A stretch of DNA of 64,000 nucleotides, taken from contig NZ_FNZR01000002.1 in the NCBI RefSeq assembly GCF_900109365.1, forward strand, positions 434,001-498,000. The letters are read 5' to 3'. The position numbers and the translations under genes were made by a program. This document shows, piece by piece, positions 50,198 through 58,288 of this stretch. The stretch is from Parapedobacter koreensis. GTDB lineage: Bacteria; Bacteroidota; Bacteroidia; Sphingobacteriales; Sphingobacteriaceae. The notes under the pieces were generated by a model. That model made no database searches. It worked only from the letters and a program-made list of their open reading frames with translations, and was not told where the DNA came from. How positions within the stretch are numbered: the first letter of the stretch is position 1; the number at the start of each line of letters is the position of its first letter.

Positions 50198-50587
50198 ATG
50201 AATTTCCATACACGTAAATGGGTCAAACCGGAAGATCTCAATCCCAACGGGACGTTGTTTGGGGGCACGTTGCTTCGGTGGATCGATGAGGAAGCGGTGA
50301 TTTATGCCATTGTGCAATTAGGCAACCCGCATGTCGTGACCAAGTTTATTTCCGAAATCAATTTTGTAAGTTCAGCCAAGCAGGGCGACATCATTGAACT
50401 GGGTATCACCGCCACGCATTTCGGCCGCACATCGATTACGCTCACCTGCCAGGTACGTAATAAAATCACACGCAAAAGCATCCTGACGATAGACAAGCTG
50501 GTATTTGTGAATCTCGACCTGGATGGCAATCCGACTCCCCATGGGAAAACGGAAATCACATATGCTTTTGCAGGTGATCGGCCCTAG
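50198..50587 (+). CDS. acyl-CoA thioesterase (hotdog fold, YciA-like)
   Basis: The 129-residue product is a single hotdog domain of the acyl-CoA thioesterase family. It has FHTRKWVKPEDLNPNGTLFGGTLLRWIDEEAVIYA with the catalytic Asp/Glu region, then FVSSAKQGDIIELGI and TSITLTCQVRNKIT. It would hydrolyse acyl-CoAs of unknown chain length in the cytoplasm. It ends four bases into the convergent DUF3817 gene. Confidence 0.9.
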   Translation: MNFHTRKWVKPEDLNPNGTLFGGTLLRWIDEEAVIYAIVQLGNPHVVTKFISEINFVSSAKQGDIIELGITATHFGRTSITLTCQVRNKITRKSILTIDKLVFVNLDLDGNPTPHGKTEITYAFAGDRP

Positions 50588-50892
50588 CCGTGCATTTCAT
50601 CCTTCAGTTTTCTTTCGACAAAAAATGGTGCAAAAGGGATAATCGATGCAAAAAGGAAAAGGGCCACGCGACGCCAGTTCCATCGATATTTCGAAGCGCA
50701 TGCCCACAACAGGTATACATAGGCGATGAAAAGCAGGCCATGCGCCATGCCGATATACTGAACACCAAGTACCGCCCACGCATAAGTAGTGGTGCGCTTT
50801 AATACGGAGAACGTAAGCAATACAATTAATGAAAGCCCCTCAATGAGGGCAACATTGCGAAACCAGGACAGCGCTTGTTTAGTTGTGCTCAT
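50584..50892 (-). CDS. DUF3817 membrane protein
   Basis: The 102-residue product has three hydrophobic helices (about 13-32, 38-62, 76-92). The family-typical FRNVALIEGLSLIVLL, GMAHGLLFIAYVYLL and ASIIPFAPFFVERKL are all present. DUF3817 proteins are small integral membrane proteins of unknown function. Its stop overlaps the thioesterase stop by four bases, tail to tail. Confidence 0.9.
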   Translation of the reverse strand: MSTTKQALSWFRNVALIEGLSLIVLLTFSVLKRTTTYAWAVLGVQYIGMAHGLLFIAYVYLLWACASKYRWNWRRVALFLFASIIPFAPFFVERKLKDEMHG

Positions 50893-51009
50893 GACGAATA
50901 ATTTGCTGGTGCAAGTATAGGCAATTATCCAATGTGCATGGGATTACTTAAAAAGGGTTTGACGGAAATGTGACGATGGAACCCACCTACAGCTTATCAA
51001 AAAAATATG

Positions 51010-51017
51010 TAAGTTTG
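51010..51017 (+). promoter_or_regulatory. -7 box of the second lpdA
   Basis: TAAGTTTG is a perfect TAnnTTTG box 61 bases before the ATG at 51079. No good -33 is seen. Confidence 0.4.
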
Positions 51018-51078
51018 TAGCCACCGTATTTTGATTGGACAACGCAAAGTGAATCAATCTCAAGAAACAATTAACTAT

Positions 51079-52467
51079 ATGAACTACGACATCATTGTAA
51101 TCGGGAGCGGACCAGGTGGTTATGTAGCAGCCATCAGGGCTTCCCAACTTGGTTTTAAAACCGCTATTGTAGAGCGGGAATCCTTGGGTGGCATCTGCCT
51201 CAATTGGGGATGTATCCCCACCAAGGCGCTACTCAAGAGCGCCCAGGTATTTGAGTACCTTAATCATGCGGAAGAATACGGCATCAAAGTAAATGGCGGC
51301 GAGGCCGATTTCGGTGCCATTATCAAACGTAGCCGTGGTGTTGCCGACGGGATGAGCAAAGGCATCCAGTTCCTGATGAAAAAGAATAAGATTGACGTGA
51401 TCACGGGTGTTGCCAAAATCAAGAAAGGCGGCAAGGTGGAGGTCAAAGATGCTGAGGGTGCGACAAAGGAGTACAGTGCAAAACATACCATATTGGCTAC
51501 CGGCGCACGTTCGCGCGAGCTGCCCAACCTGAAGCAAGATGGCAAACGGATTATTGGGTACCGCCAGGCCATGAATCTTGAAAAACAGCCCAAATCTTTG
51601 GTGGTCGTCGGATCCGGGGCCATCGGTGTCGAGTTTGCTTACTTTTACAATGCCATCGGCACCAAGGTGACCATCGTGGAATTCCTTGACCGCATCGTGC
51701 CCGTAGAAGACGAAGAAATATCCAAACAATTGGAGCGTAGCTTGAAGAAGGCCGGCATTACGGTGCTCACCAATGCAGAAGTCCAATCCGTAGATACTTC
51801 CGGCGAACTCAGCAAGGTGCAAGTCAAAACGGCAAAAGGTACCGAAACCATCGAAGCCGAAACCGTGCTTTCCGCAGTGGGTATTACCCCAAATATTGAA
51901 AACATCGGATTGGAAGAAGTAGGGGTCAAAACGGAAAAGGGCCGTGTGGTGGTAGATGATTTCTATAAAACCAACATCGCCGGTATTTATGCCATTGGCG
52001 ATATCGTGAAAGGCCAGGCATTGGCGCACGTAGCCTCCGCTGAGGGCATTACTTGTGTTGAAAAAATAAAAGGGCTGGATGTATCGCCCATCAATTATAA
52101 CAACATACCGGGCTGTACTTATTGCTCGCCCGAAATTGCGTCTGTAGGCTATACCGAAAAAGCGGCCAAGGACGCCGGTTATGAAATCAAAGTGGGCAAA
52201 TTTCCATTTTCAGCATCTGGCAAAGCCAGCGCCGCCGGCGCGAAGGATGGCTTTGTAAAGGTCATCTTCGATGCCAAATACGGTGAGTTTCTGGGAGCCC
52301 ATATGATTGGCTCCAACGTCACCGAAATGATTGCCGAGGTGGTTGTGGCCCGCAAGCTGGAGACCACGGGACACGAAATCATCAAATCGGTGCACCCGCA
52401 CCCCACCATGAGCGAAGCCATTATGGAAGCTGCCGCTGATGCGTATGGTGAAGTGATCCATCTATAA
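51079..52467 (+). CDS. lpdA: dihydrolipoyl dehydrogenase (second copy)
   Basis: The 462-residue product is a second E3-type flavoprotein. The FAD site is IIVIGSGPGGYVAAIRASQL, the disulfide is in LGGICLNWGCIPTKALL (Cys 40, Cys 45), the NAD site is VVGSGAIGVEFAYFYNAIG, with GIYAIGDIV and the dyad HPHPTMSEAIMEA. GGICLNWGCIPTK marks the pyruvate-dehydrogenase-type E3 of many Gram-positive and Bacteroidota strains. The ATG at 51079 gives the normal N-terminus; the 16 codons upstream in frame are unrelated. No E1/E2 genes are near either copy. A very long hairpin follows. Confidence 0.95.
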   Translation: MNYDIIVIGSGPGGYVAAIRASQLGFKTAIVERESLGGICLNWGCIPTKALLKSAQVFEYLNHAEEYGIKVNGGEADFGAIIKRSRGVADGMSKGIQFLMKKNKIDVITGVAKIKKGGKVEVKDAEGATKEYSAKHTILATGARSRELPNLKQDGKRIIGYRQAMNLEKQPKSLVVVGSGAIGVEFAYFYNAIGTKVTIVEFLDRIVPVEDEEISKQLERSLKKAGITVLTNAEVQSVDTSGELSKVQVKTAKGTETIEAETVLSAVGITPNIENIGLEEVGVKTEKGRVVVDDFYKTNIAGIYAIGDIVKGQALAHVASAEGITCVEKIKGLDVSPINYNNIPGCTYCSPEIASVGYTEKAAKDAGYEIKVGKFPFSASGKASAAGAKDGFVKVIFDAKYGEFLGAHMIGSNVTEMIAEVVVARKLETTGHEIIKSVHPHPTMSEAIMEAAADAYGEVIHL

Positions 52468-52473
52468 CAGGAG

Positions 52474-52521
52474 TCCGGAGACCGACGATGGAAGTTTAAA
52501 TTTCCATCGTCGGTCTCCGGA
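52474..52521 (+). terminator. 20-bp perfect hairpin after the second lpdA
   Basis: Twenty bases (52474-52493) are perfectly complementary to 52502-52521 with an eight-base AT-rich loop. There is no T run. It begins seven bases after the stop codon, so it probably terminates or protects the mRNA 3' end. Confidence 0.65.
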
Positions 52522-52579
52522 TCTCAGTCTAATCAGCTGAACTTAACAAAAATGTAACAGCAAAAAAACCGCCGAATTG

Positions 52580-52610
52580 TTTACCTAAGCTAAAACAATT
52601 ATTATATTTG
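52580..52610 (+). promoter_or_regulatory. promoter of the actin-like gene
   Basis: TTTA (52580-52583), a 19-base spacer and TATATTTG (52603-52610) lie 23 bases before the ATG. The position shows that the gene starts at 52634 and has not lost a 5' part. Confidence 0.65.
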
Positions 52611-52633
52611 CCATTACACTACCTAAAAATAAG

Positions 52634-53707
52634 ATGGCAACAAAATTCCTAAGTATCCCCAGTGTTATTGAGCGGCATGACAAACCCTTAACGCAGCTCA
52701 CGTCTGCCCTGGAGAAACGCATTCAACTATTTGAAGGCGATGGTGGTTTTTTGGTAGGCGACTTGGCACTATCCCAAGGGCATGTTCCCTACCGCAACAT
52801 CAACAGCTCTCCTTCCGACATGGATTATCAATTGCTGGCCAAAACGGGGTTACTCTTGGCCTCCGGGGCTAAATCCGGCGAATTGGTGGTGACTACGGGC
52901 TTCCCTTCGGCAGTCTACGAGCTGTTCAGACAACAAGCGGAGAAGTTCTTTGCCGTGCGTGACGTCATTACCGAGTACAATAGCGACACCCTAAATGGTG
53001 GCGGCAGGAGCCGTGTACAACTAACTATCTCCCATTTGGAGGTCATGTCTGAAATTATGGGCTGTATCAATGCGGTTCGAAAAGGACCGTTGGCAGACAA
53101 TGGCAATTTCTTCATTGTAAGCTTGGGCTATGGCACCTGTGAAACGGCTTTAAGCACAGCTGAAGGCCCCATCGCGCGGACATGCGTGAGCGTTCCGGGA
53201 CTTCGGCATGCTGTCAATACGCTCTATGACGAGTTGAGTGCCAGCTATTACCTCTCCATGAAAAACGAACACATGATCAATCAGAGTTTCCAGCGTGGGG
53301 ATATGGTCATCGGTCGAAAGCGCATGAGCCTGCTCGGCGCAAGGAACAGCCATTTGGCGAGCTATTACGATGAAGTACTATCGCCAGCGATGCGGAAAGC
53401 TTTTACAGACACTGACTTCGAAAAAACCAACCGGTTGTATTTGGTTGGCGGCGGTGCAAAATATCCCGAATTGGTCGCGCATTTCAAGCAGGAATTTGAC
53501 GGTGTACTTGACGTCATCGTTCCCGAAGGCGCTGACAATTTTGCCGCATTGGGGTACTACTTACGGTCGGCCCTATGGTGTGGCCCCAATCACATCGAAC
53601 GTGCGGTAGGGCTCGATATCGGCAATGCATATACCGTTATTTCTACCCATGAGGCTGAAAAACCCGTGGCCAAACAAGAAGAGGTATCGGCATTCCTGGA
53701 AGATTGA
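52634..53707 (+). CDS. actin-fold (ParM/Alp-like) protein, apparently circularly permuted
   Basis: The 357-residue soluble product resembles plasmid/phage actin-like proteins, but in a shifted order. The N-terminus (FLSIPSVIE ... GGFLVGDLALSQG, 5-49) matches the part normally after the first hairpin. VVTTGFPSAVYELF (85-98) follows. A phosphate-2-like IVSLGYGTCETALS (161-174) has Ser where Asp is usual. The adenosine motif is LYLVGGGAKYPEL (268-280), and a connect-2-like NFAALGYYL is at 302-310. The phosphate-1 motif VGLDIGNAYTVIST (325-338), normally at the very N-terminus, comes last. A promoter just upstream shows the start is genuine. No ParR-like partner is adjacent. Function unknown; filament formation is a guess. 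Confidence 0.75.
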   Translation: MATKFLSIPSVIERHDKPLTQLTSALEKRIQLFEGDGGFLVGDLALSQGHVPYRNINSSPSDMDYQLLAKTGLLLASGAKSGELVVTTGFPSAVYELFRQQAEKFFAVRDVITEYNSDTLNGGGRSRVQLTISHLEVMSEIMGCINAVRKGPLADNGNFFIVSLGYGTCETALSTAEGPIARTCVSVPGLRHAVNTLYDELSASYYLSMKNEHMINQSFQRGDMVIGRKRMSLLGARNSHLASYYDEVLSPAMRKAFTDTDFEKTNRLYLVGGGAKYPELVAHFKQEFDGVLDVIVPEGADNFAALGYYLRSALWCGPNHIERAVGLDIGNAYTVISTHEAEKPVAKQEEVSAFLED

Positions 53708-53715
53708 AGGAAAGG

Positions 53716-54726
53716 TCAGGCTTGATTGATCAGGCTTGATTTGAAGACAATCTTTACAGGATCGGTGCGTTCGGGGGTTTGGATGAGCTCAAAGAGCAGC
53801 TCTGCGGCTTTTCTCCCCTGATCGCCAGGAAATTGTTCGATAGAAGCCATGGGCGGGTTTTCCATATACTTCCAAAGGGGGTAATTGGCATAGCTGATAA
53901 AATGGATATCCTGGTTGAGTGTAAGGCCCCGTTGGCGAACGATCATCATCACATCCAACGCCACATAATCGTTAAAGGAGACTACGGCAGATGGTCGGTC
54001 AGGCAGCGCAAGCAGTTGCAAAATAGCGGATTCGTTTCCTTCGGACGTCAGATCGGTATTCACGACGTATTCTTCCCGGAATGGGATATTGCATTTCTCC
54101 AGCCCTTTGCAGTATGCATTTCTACGTTCGATGCTGGCAGGCAACCGTGCGGGTCCATTAATGAGGGATATCGCATGATGGCCACAGGAGACGAACATAT
54201 CGATAGCTTCCAACATGCCTGTTTCCAGATCGCTCACCACGGTATGGATATTATCCAAATCCGGCACACAATCAAAAAAAACGATGGGGATACCGGCGCC
54301 TTTCAGCAGCTCGACAAACTGGTAGTCTTGCGTATTTTTACCAATCGACATCAGTACGCCATCTACCCGGTGTGTTTTTAACGTCTGTAAGATACGGAAC
54401 TCTCGGTCGGCGTCATCAAGTGATTGCCCCATGATAACGGTATAGTTTTTTTCATGGGCTACATTTTCAATTTCGCTGATGGCAGCGGAAAAGAACGGCT
54501 CTGACAGGCTCGGCAAGACCACACCTATCGTGAAGGTCTTACGTTGTTTAAAAAAAATGGCGGTCTGATTAGGTTCATAGTTCAACTCCGCTGCAACCTT
54601 CTTGACACGCATCGTCGTCACCAAACCGATGCTCGGATGGTCATTCAATGCCCTGGAAACTGTAGAAGGCGATATCTTCAACCGCTTCGCAATCTCCTTT
54701 ATTGTTGCAGGTTTACCTTCTTTCAT
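53716..54726 (-). CDS. LacI-family transcriptional regulator
   Basis: The 336-residue product has the LacI helix-turn-helix at the N-terminus (TIKEIAKRLKISPSTVSRALNDHPSIG, with hinge helix about 40-60). A periplasmic-binding-protein-like sensor domain follows (FTIGVVLPSLSEPFFSAAISEIENVA, DGVLMSIGK, PIVFFDCVPDLDNIHTVVSD, SAVVSFNDYVALDVMMI). Effectors are usually sugars. No sugar-utilisation genes lie next to it, so the target is unknown. It ends nine bases from the convergent actin-like gene, and an 80-base gap separates it from the S41 protease gene upstream. Confidence 0.94.
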   Translation of the reverse strand: MKEGKPATIKEIAKRLKISPSTVSRALNDHPSIGLVTTMRVKKVAAELNYEPNQTAIFFKQRKTFTIGVVLPSLSEPFFSAAISEIENVAHEKNYTVIMGQSLDDADREFRILQTLKTHRVDGVLMSIGKNTQDYQFVELLKGAGIPIVFFDCVPDLDNIHTVVSDLETGMLEAIDMFVSCGHHAISLINGPARLPASIERRNAYCKGLEKCNIPFREEYVVNTDLTSEGNESAILQLLALPDRPSAVVSFNDYVALDVMMIVRQRGLTLNQDIHFISYANYPLWKYMENPPMASIEQFPGDQGRKAAELLFELIQTPERTDPVKIVFKSSLINQA

Positions 54727-54806
54727 CGGATTCAGTTAGTATAAAGCCGGTTTCATGCACAAAGCAAGCGCAATATACTAATAATTTGGAAAAGTACGAT
54801 TCGGAA

Positions 54807-56249
54807 TCACGGTGCAAAATGATACATTCCTTTGGTCCCGTGCCGATCCAGTACCCTATTGATATGAACGGATGTCCGCTTGGCACTGCTCGTCTGCCCA
54901 CTTGATTGCAAACCAACACCTTCAGCTGAAAAATGGCCATTGGCAGCATGGTACAGTGCTTCGGCGACCATGTCTTCCTGCACATCTCCAAAATCCCTTG
55001 TCAGGTCATCATATACCAGCTTATCCACAGGCATCCCCGAAAAATAGTCGCCCTCCCCTAGTGCATTGAACGTCTGGTACGAAACCGCATATAGATCAAC
55101 CCCCGATATATTCCAATTAAAATAGCCCACGGGCTTTCCATATGTCAAGTGTTCACCAATAAGTTTGACATCCATATAAGGTTTCAGGTTATTGATGAGC
55201 AATTCACTGGCCGAAGCCGTACCTTCAGTCACGAGAAAATAAATCCGCTGAAGATTAAGGGCATTCACCTTATTAAAGTGAACTGGAGAAAAATCCAGGA
55301 ATACACCTTCGGCTTGCAAAAAGTCCTCAAGCCCGCCGTTTATCTTATTGGTGTACATCAGCCTATTGCCAACAGTCGTCGGCGCCAATAAATTTGATAA
55401 ATATTCAGCGGTCACTACGGCGCCGCCGCCGTTATAACGGAGGTCTACAATCAACTCTTGGATACCCGCATCCTCAAATTCGGCAACCAGTTGGTCTAAT
55501 TGATTCTTCACATAGGTGGCATTGCCCCGACTATTGAGGGTAGATATAAAACTATCGAAAGCAAAGTATCCTACCTTCTTGGCACCCACGGTGAATAGCT
55601 GATGTGCTGAGATAGGCTGCAACTGATAATTTCCCCTATCGAGGCTGATGGATACTTCCCCGCCGTCCGGTTTACGTAGCGACAGGCTGATGTGTGTATC
55701 ACTCAATGCATTGAAAAGGAAATCAAGGTTGTCCCGTTCCAACGCTGCAAGCGAAAGATCGCTATTGCCATTGATTTGCAATAGTTGCCACCCCCGTCTT
55801 ATCCCCGCAGCATAAGCCGGTGAGCCGATATCTACTTTTTTCACGTACAAGCGCTCGTCATCCTGATAGCGTACATCCAAACCAAAACTACCGGCAAGCC
55901 CCTGTTGCACCTCGGCATTTACGGTACCCCATCGATCCAAAAAGCTGAACCGATCGTACGGATTGCCCTCATCATCCCGCGCATAGCCCTTGAGCGCTTC
56001 TAACACAGCATCGGCGGAATTGTAGCGGCTGGTATTTCCGCGTACATCGGAGAACCAGTCGGGCAAGTCCTCTTGCCACAAATAGATTTGGTAAGTATCC
56101 ATGTAGACTTGGTCTTTTAACCGATCTTCCTGTGTATCGGTGCGCGCCGGCCGTTCCAATTCGGGCATCACCGTATCCCGGCTACAGCCAACGAACATGC
56201 TGCCCAATAACAGCAAGCCTGCAAGGAGTTTAATGGAGGTTATCTTCAT
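54807..56249 (-). CDS. S41-family peptidase, lipoprotein
   Basis: The 480-residue product has a lipoprotein signal with Cys 22 (LLGSMFVGCSRD) and a helical N-terminal domain typical of the Bacteroidota S41 group (DQVYMDTYQIYLWQEDLPDW). A PDZ domain (about 125-205; FGLDVRYQDDERLYVKKVDIGSPAYAAGIRRGWQLLQING) and the S41 protease domain follow. The catalytic Ser lies in VTEGTASASELLINNL and the substrate strand in LIVDLRYNGGGAV. It would act in the periplasm or at the outer membrane on unfolded protein tails. It lies 37 bases after the HAD-like gene, so it may be co-transcribed with it. Confidence 0.92.
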   Translation of the reverse strand: MKITSIKLLAGLLLLGSMFVGCSRDTVMPELERPARTDTQEDRLKDQVYMDTYQIYLWQEDLPDWFSDVRGNTSRYNSADAVLEALKGYARDDEGNPYDRFSFLDRWGTVNAEVQQGLAGSFGLDVRYQDDERLYVKKVDIGSPAYAAGIRRGWQLLQINGNSDLSLAALERDNLDFLFNALSDTHISLSLRKPDGGEVSISLDRGNYQLQPISAHQLFTVGAKKVGYFAFDSFISTLNSRGNATYVKNQLDQLVAEFEDAGIQELIVDLRYNGGGAVVTAEYLSNLLAPTTVGNRLMYTNKINGGLEDFLQAEGVFLDFSPVHFNKVNALNLQRIYFLVTEGTASASELLINNLKPYMDVKLIGEHLTYGKPVGYFNWNISGVDLYAVSYQTFNALGEGDYFSGMPVDKLVYDDLTRDFGDVQEDMVAEALYHAANGHFSAEGVGLQSSGQTSSAKRTSVHINRVLDRHGTKGMYHFAP

Positions 56250-56286
56250 CTTGTTTTTATGATCGTCACGTATCGGTTAGGGTCAG

Positions 56287-56901
56287 CTACGGATTCCAAA
56301 ACCGTTCAGCATTGATGCTATCAATGCCCAGGGTACCAGCCAATGCGGGCCTGCCGGCAGCATGGATATATAACACATCCTGTACATGCAAGCCGTTGTC
56401 GGCTAATAAAAAAGCCAGTGGATCCAGCTGCCGCTTCAAAAGTTCTTCATGGAAATATACGTTTATCACCTTGTCAAGGCCGTCCCATTCCATGTGCTTT
56501 AACTTATTCAATTGCATGGTTGGATTACCTTCCGTCAATACAAATAATCGTTTTCCATGCTGGTGCAAAGCCTGCATCATCTCCAGCATGGGTTTATAAA
56601 GCAACAACCTCAAGGGCAGCCGTGCCGCCAAATGCAGACTGTCAAAGTGTTCTTTATACTTGTGGTCGATACCAAATGCTTCCGCTGCCCGCTCAAAGAT
56701 CCCTTCTTCGCCATGATGCGTGTACGCTGTCTTGAAAAAATCGGTCAGATCGCCCGCCGGAGGCGCTGTCTCCGTGTACTCCAGCAAATTGGCAAACAAG
56801 TAATATACCTGTAACAAATAATCTTTTCTTGGAAAAAGCACATCATCCAATTCAAACACAACCGCCTTCTTAGCGCTGTCGATATCCGCGTATGTCAGCA
56901 T
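56287..56901 (-). CDS. HAD-superfamily protein with degenerate catalytic motifs
   Basis: The 204-residue product keeps the haloacid-dehalogenase shape: motif I region VVFELDDVLFPRKDYLLQVYYLF, cap helices, motif II VLTEGNP, a Lys/Arg region ELLKRQLDPLAF and motif IV region VLYIHAAGRPALAG. The nucleophile Asp of motif I is Glu (Glu 17, where FDLDDTL is usual), and the metal-binding acidic pair of motif IV is missing (IHAAGRP where VGDSxxD is usual). It is therefore likely inactive as a phosphatase, or has another role. Its neighbour upstream is a truncated ATP-grasp-type protein, a pairing also seen with intact versions. Confidence 0.78.
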   Translation of the reverse strand: MLTYADIDSAKKAVVFELDDVLFPRKDYLLQVYYLFANLLEYTETAPPAGDLTDFFKTAYTHHGEEGIFERAAEAFGIDHKYKEHFDSLHLAARLPLRLLLYKPMLEMMQALHQHGKRLFVLTEGNPTMQLNKLKHMEWDGLDKVINVYFHEELLKRQLDPLAFLLADNGLHVQDVLYIHAAGRPALAGTLGIDSINAERFWNP

Positions 56902-56983
56902 ATATGGTTTGAATCAAAAACACGGGAATGGTTTAATGATGTCGTGTTCGTTTTAGCGGAATCATTGAGATCGTTTCACTATG

Positions 56984-57490
56984 TTAATCTGCCACGCAGC
57001 ACAAAGCCAATTCGTCGCCGGAATCTGCCGGCGAAAAAACACCTGACAGCGTCCCGTATTGGCCAATTGCTTGTTCCTGATCAGCTACCACTGGCCTGCC
57101 GTGGTGCAGCAACAGCAAGGGCAGTTGTTTTGGTGGATTTTCAATGATGGCCAGCTCAGCGAGTTCCGTTGGAGAAGGCACGCAAATGGTAATGCCGTAT
57201 TCCGAAAAAAGTTGCCGCGCTTCCGCCAAGGGATAAAGTTCATCAACGCCAAGCGGAATTAAAATCGCAACATGTTTGTCAAGGCAAGTTTTAAGCATTT
57301 CATGTGCAAAGGCGGCCGTGGAGACTTGGGGGATTTTTAGGTAATTGTCCAAACGTAGCAATACCTGCGGCATTTCTTCTGAGGAGCCGAATAATACGTG
57401 CTTCCGCTGCCTTTCCGATAGCTGATTGGCCACCCGTTGCGCGAATGGCCGCATACCTTGTGTAATCAACATTTTCCCCGGTTGTTCCAT
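56984..57490 (-). CDS. stand-alone pre-ATP-grasp domain (truncated ATP-grasp protein)
   Basis: The 168-residue product resembles only the N-terminal, Rossmann-like pre-ATP-grasp part of PylC/carbamoyl-phosphate-synthase-like enzymes. It has HVLFGSSEEMPQVLL, then IPQVSTAAFAHEMLKTCLDKHVAILIPLGVDELYPLAEARQLFSEYGITICVPSPTE. It then ends in a Leu-rich and Ala/Asp tail without any ATP-binding grasp domain, and the 82 bases downstream hold no remnant. It may be a decayed enzyme or a small binding protein. Its ATG overlaps the lolD stop by one base (TAATG), so translation is coupled. Confidence 0.65.
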   Translation of the reverse strand: MEQPGKMLITQGMRPFAQRVANQLSERQRKHVLFGSSEEMPQVLLRLDNYLKIPQVSTAAFAHEMLKTCLDKHVAILIPLGVDELYPLAEARQLFSEYGITICVPSPTELAELAIIENPPKQLPLLLLHHGRPVVADQEQAIGQYGTLSGVFSPADSGDELALCCVAD

Positions 57491-58152
57491 TATCCTTGGT
57501 GGGATTCAATCATTCCGTCCTTGATATGCACCGTGCGATCGGCCATGTTCGCCAATTCCTCGTTGTGTGTGACTACAACAAATGTTTGGTTTAATTGATT
57601 ACGCAATTCAACAAACAATTGGTGTAAGGCCGCAGCATTCTCTGAATCCAAGTTTCCCGACGGTTCATCGGCCAACACAATAGCAGGGTTGTTTACAAGG
57701 GCGCGGGCCACGGCTACCCGTTGTTGCTCTCCGCCAGAGAGTTCTCCGGGTTTATGGCCCTTGCGGTGGCTCACGCCCAGCAACTCCAATAGCTCAGAAG
57801 CCCTATGTTCCGCCTCCCGTTTACTCACCCGCTTGATAAAGGCCGGAATACAAACGTTTTCCAACGCTGTAAATTCGGGGAGCAGGTGGTGAAACTGGAA
57901 AACAAAGCCAATATGCGCATTGCGAAAAGCACTCAATTGCCTGGCATTCAACTTATCGATGGGGGTGCCGTTAATGACGACAGTCCCTTTATCCGGGCGA
58001 TCCAGTGTTCCGATGATGTGCAATAAGGTACTTTTCCCGGCACCGGAGGCTCCCACGAGGCTGACAATCTCCCCTTTGGCGACGTGCAGGTCTACTCCTT
58101 TAAGGATTGCTAATGTACCATACGATTTATAGATGCCCGTTGCATGTAGCAT
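57490..58152 (-). CDS. lolD: LolD-type ABC transporter ATP-binding protein
   Basis: The 220-residue ATPase shows Walker [11 protein letters not shown]-loop [12 protein letters not shown], signature LSGGEQQR, Walker [13 protein letters not shown] and the H-loop [23 protein letters not shown] is characteristic of LolD, which powers lipoprotein release by the LolCE complex in the inner membrane. No lolC/E gene is adjacent. The ATG at 58152 is preferred. A TACCTTCG box (58164-58157, minus strand) ends four bases before it, which would make the mRNA leaderless; an ATG eight codons upstream lies in front of that box. Confidence 0.88.
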   Translation of the reverse strand: MLHATGIYKSYGTLAILKGVDLHVAKGEIVSLVGASGAGKSTLLHIIGTLDRPDKGTVVINGTPIDKLNARQLSAFRNAHIGFVFQFHHLLPEFTALENVCIPAFIKRVSKREAEHRASELLELLGVSHRKGHKPGELSGGEQQRVAVARALVNNPAIVLADEPSGNLDSENAAALHQLFVELRNQLNQTFVVVTHNEELANMADRTVHIKDGMIESHQG

Positions 58153-58230
58153 TCCGCGAAGGTAGGAAAATTTCAAGTCAATATGGAAAATGGAAAGGAA
58201 ACAAAAACAGTGCAGCCGTTATTAAGTTAT

Positions 58231-58263
58231 TTTGGATATCATAAGTATAATCCCTTATGTTTG
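58231..58263 (+). promoter_or_regulatory. promoter of kup
   Basis: TTTG (58231-58234), a 21-base spacer and TATGTTTG (58256-58263) form a consensus promoter. It overlaps the upstream in-frame ATG at 58232 and so fixes the kup start further downstream. Confidence 0.75.
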
Positions 58264-58288
58264 CATGCGAAAAATAACAACAGCAACA

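Noticed and set aside
51229-52029. Long minus-strand open frame opposite the second lpdA
   Set aside because: Antisense shadow; His/Phe/Gly-rich translation is typical of the complement of conserved coding DNA.
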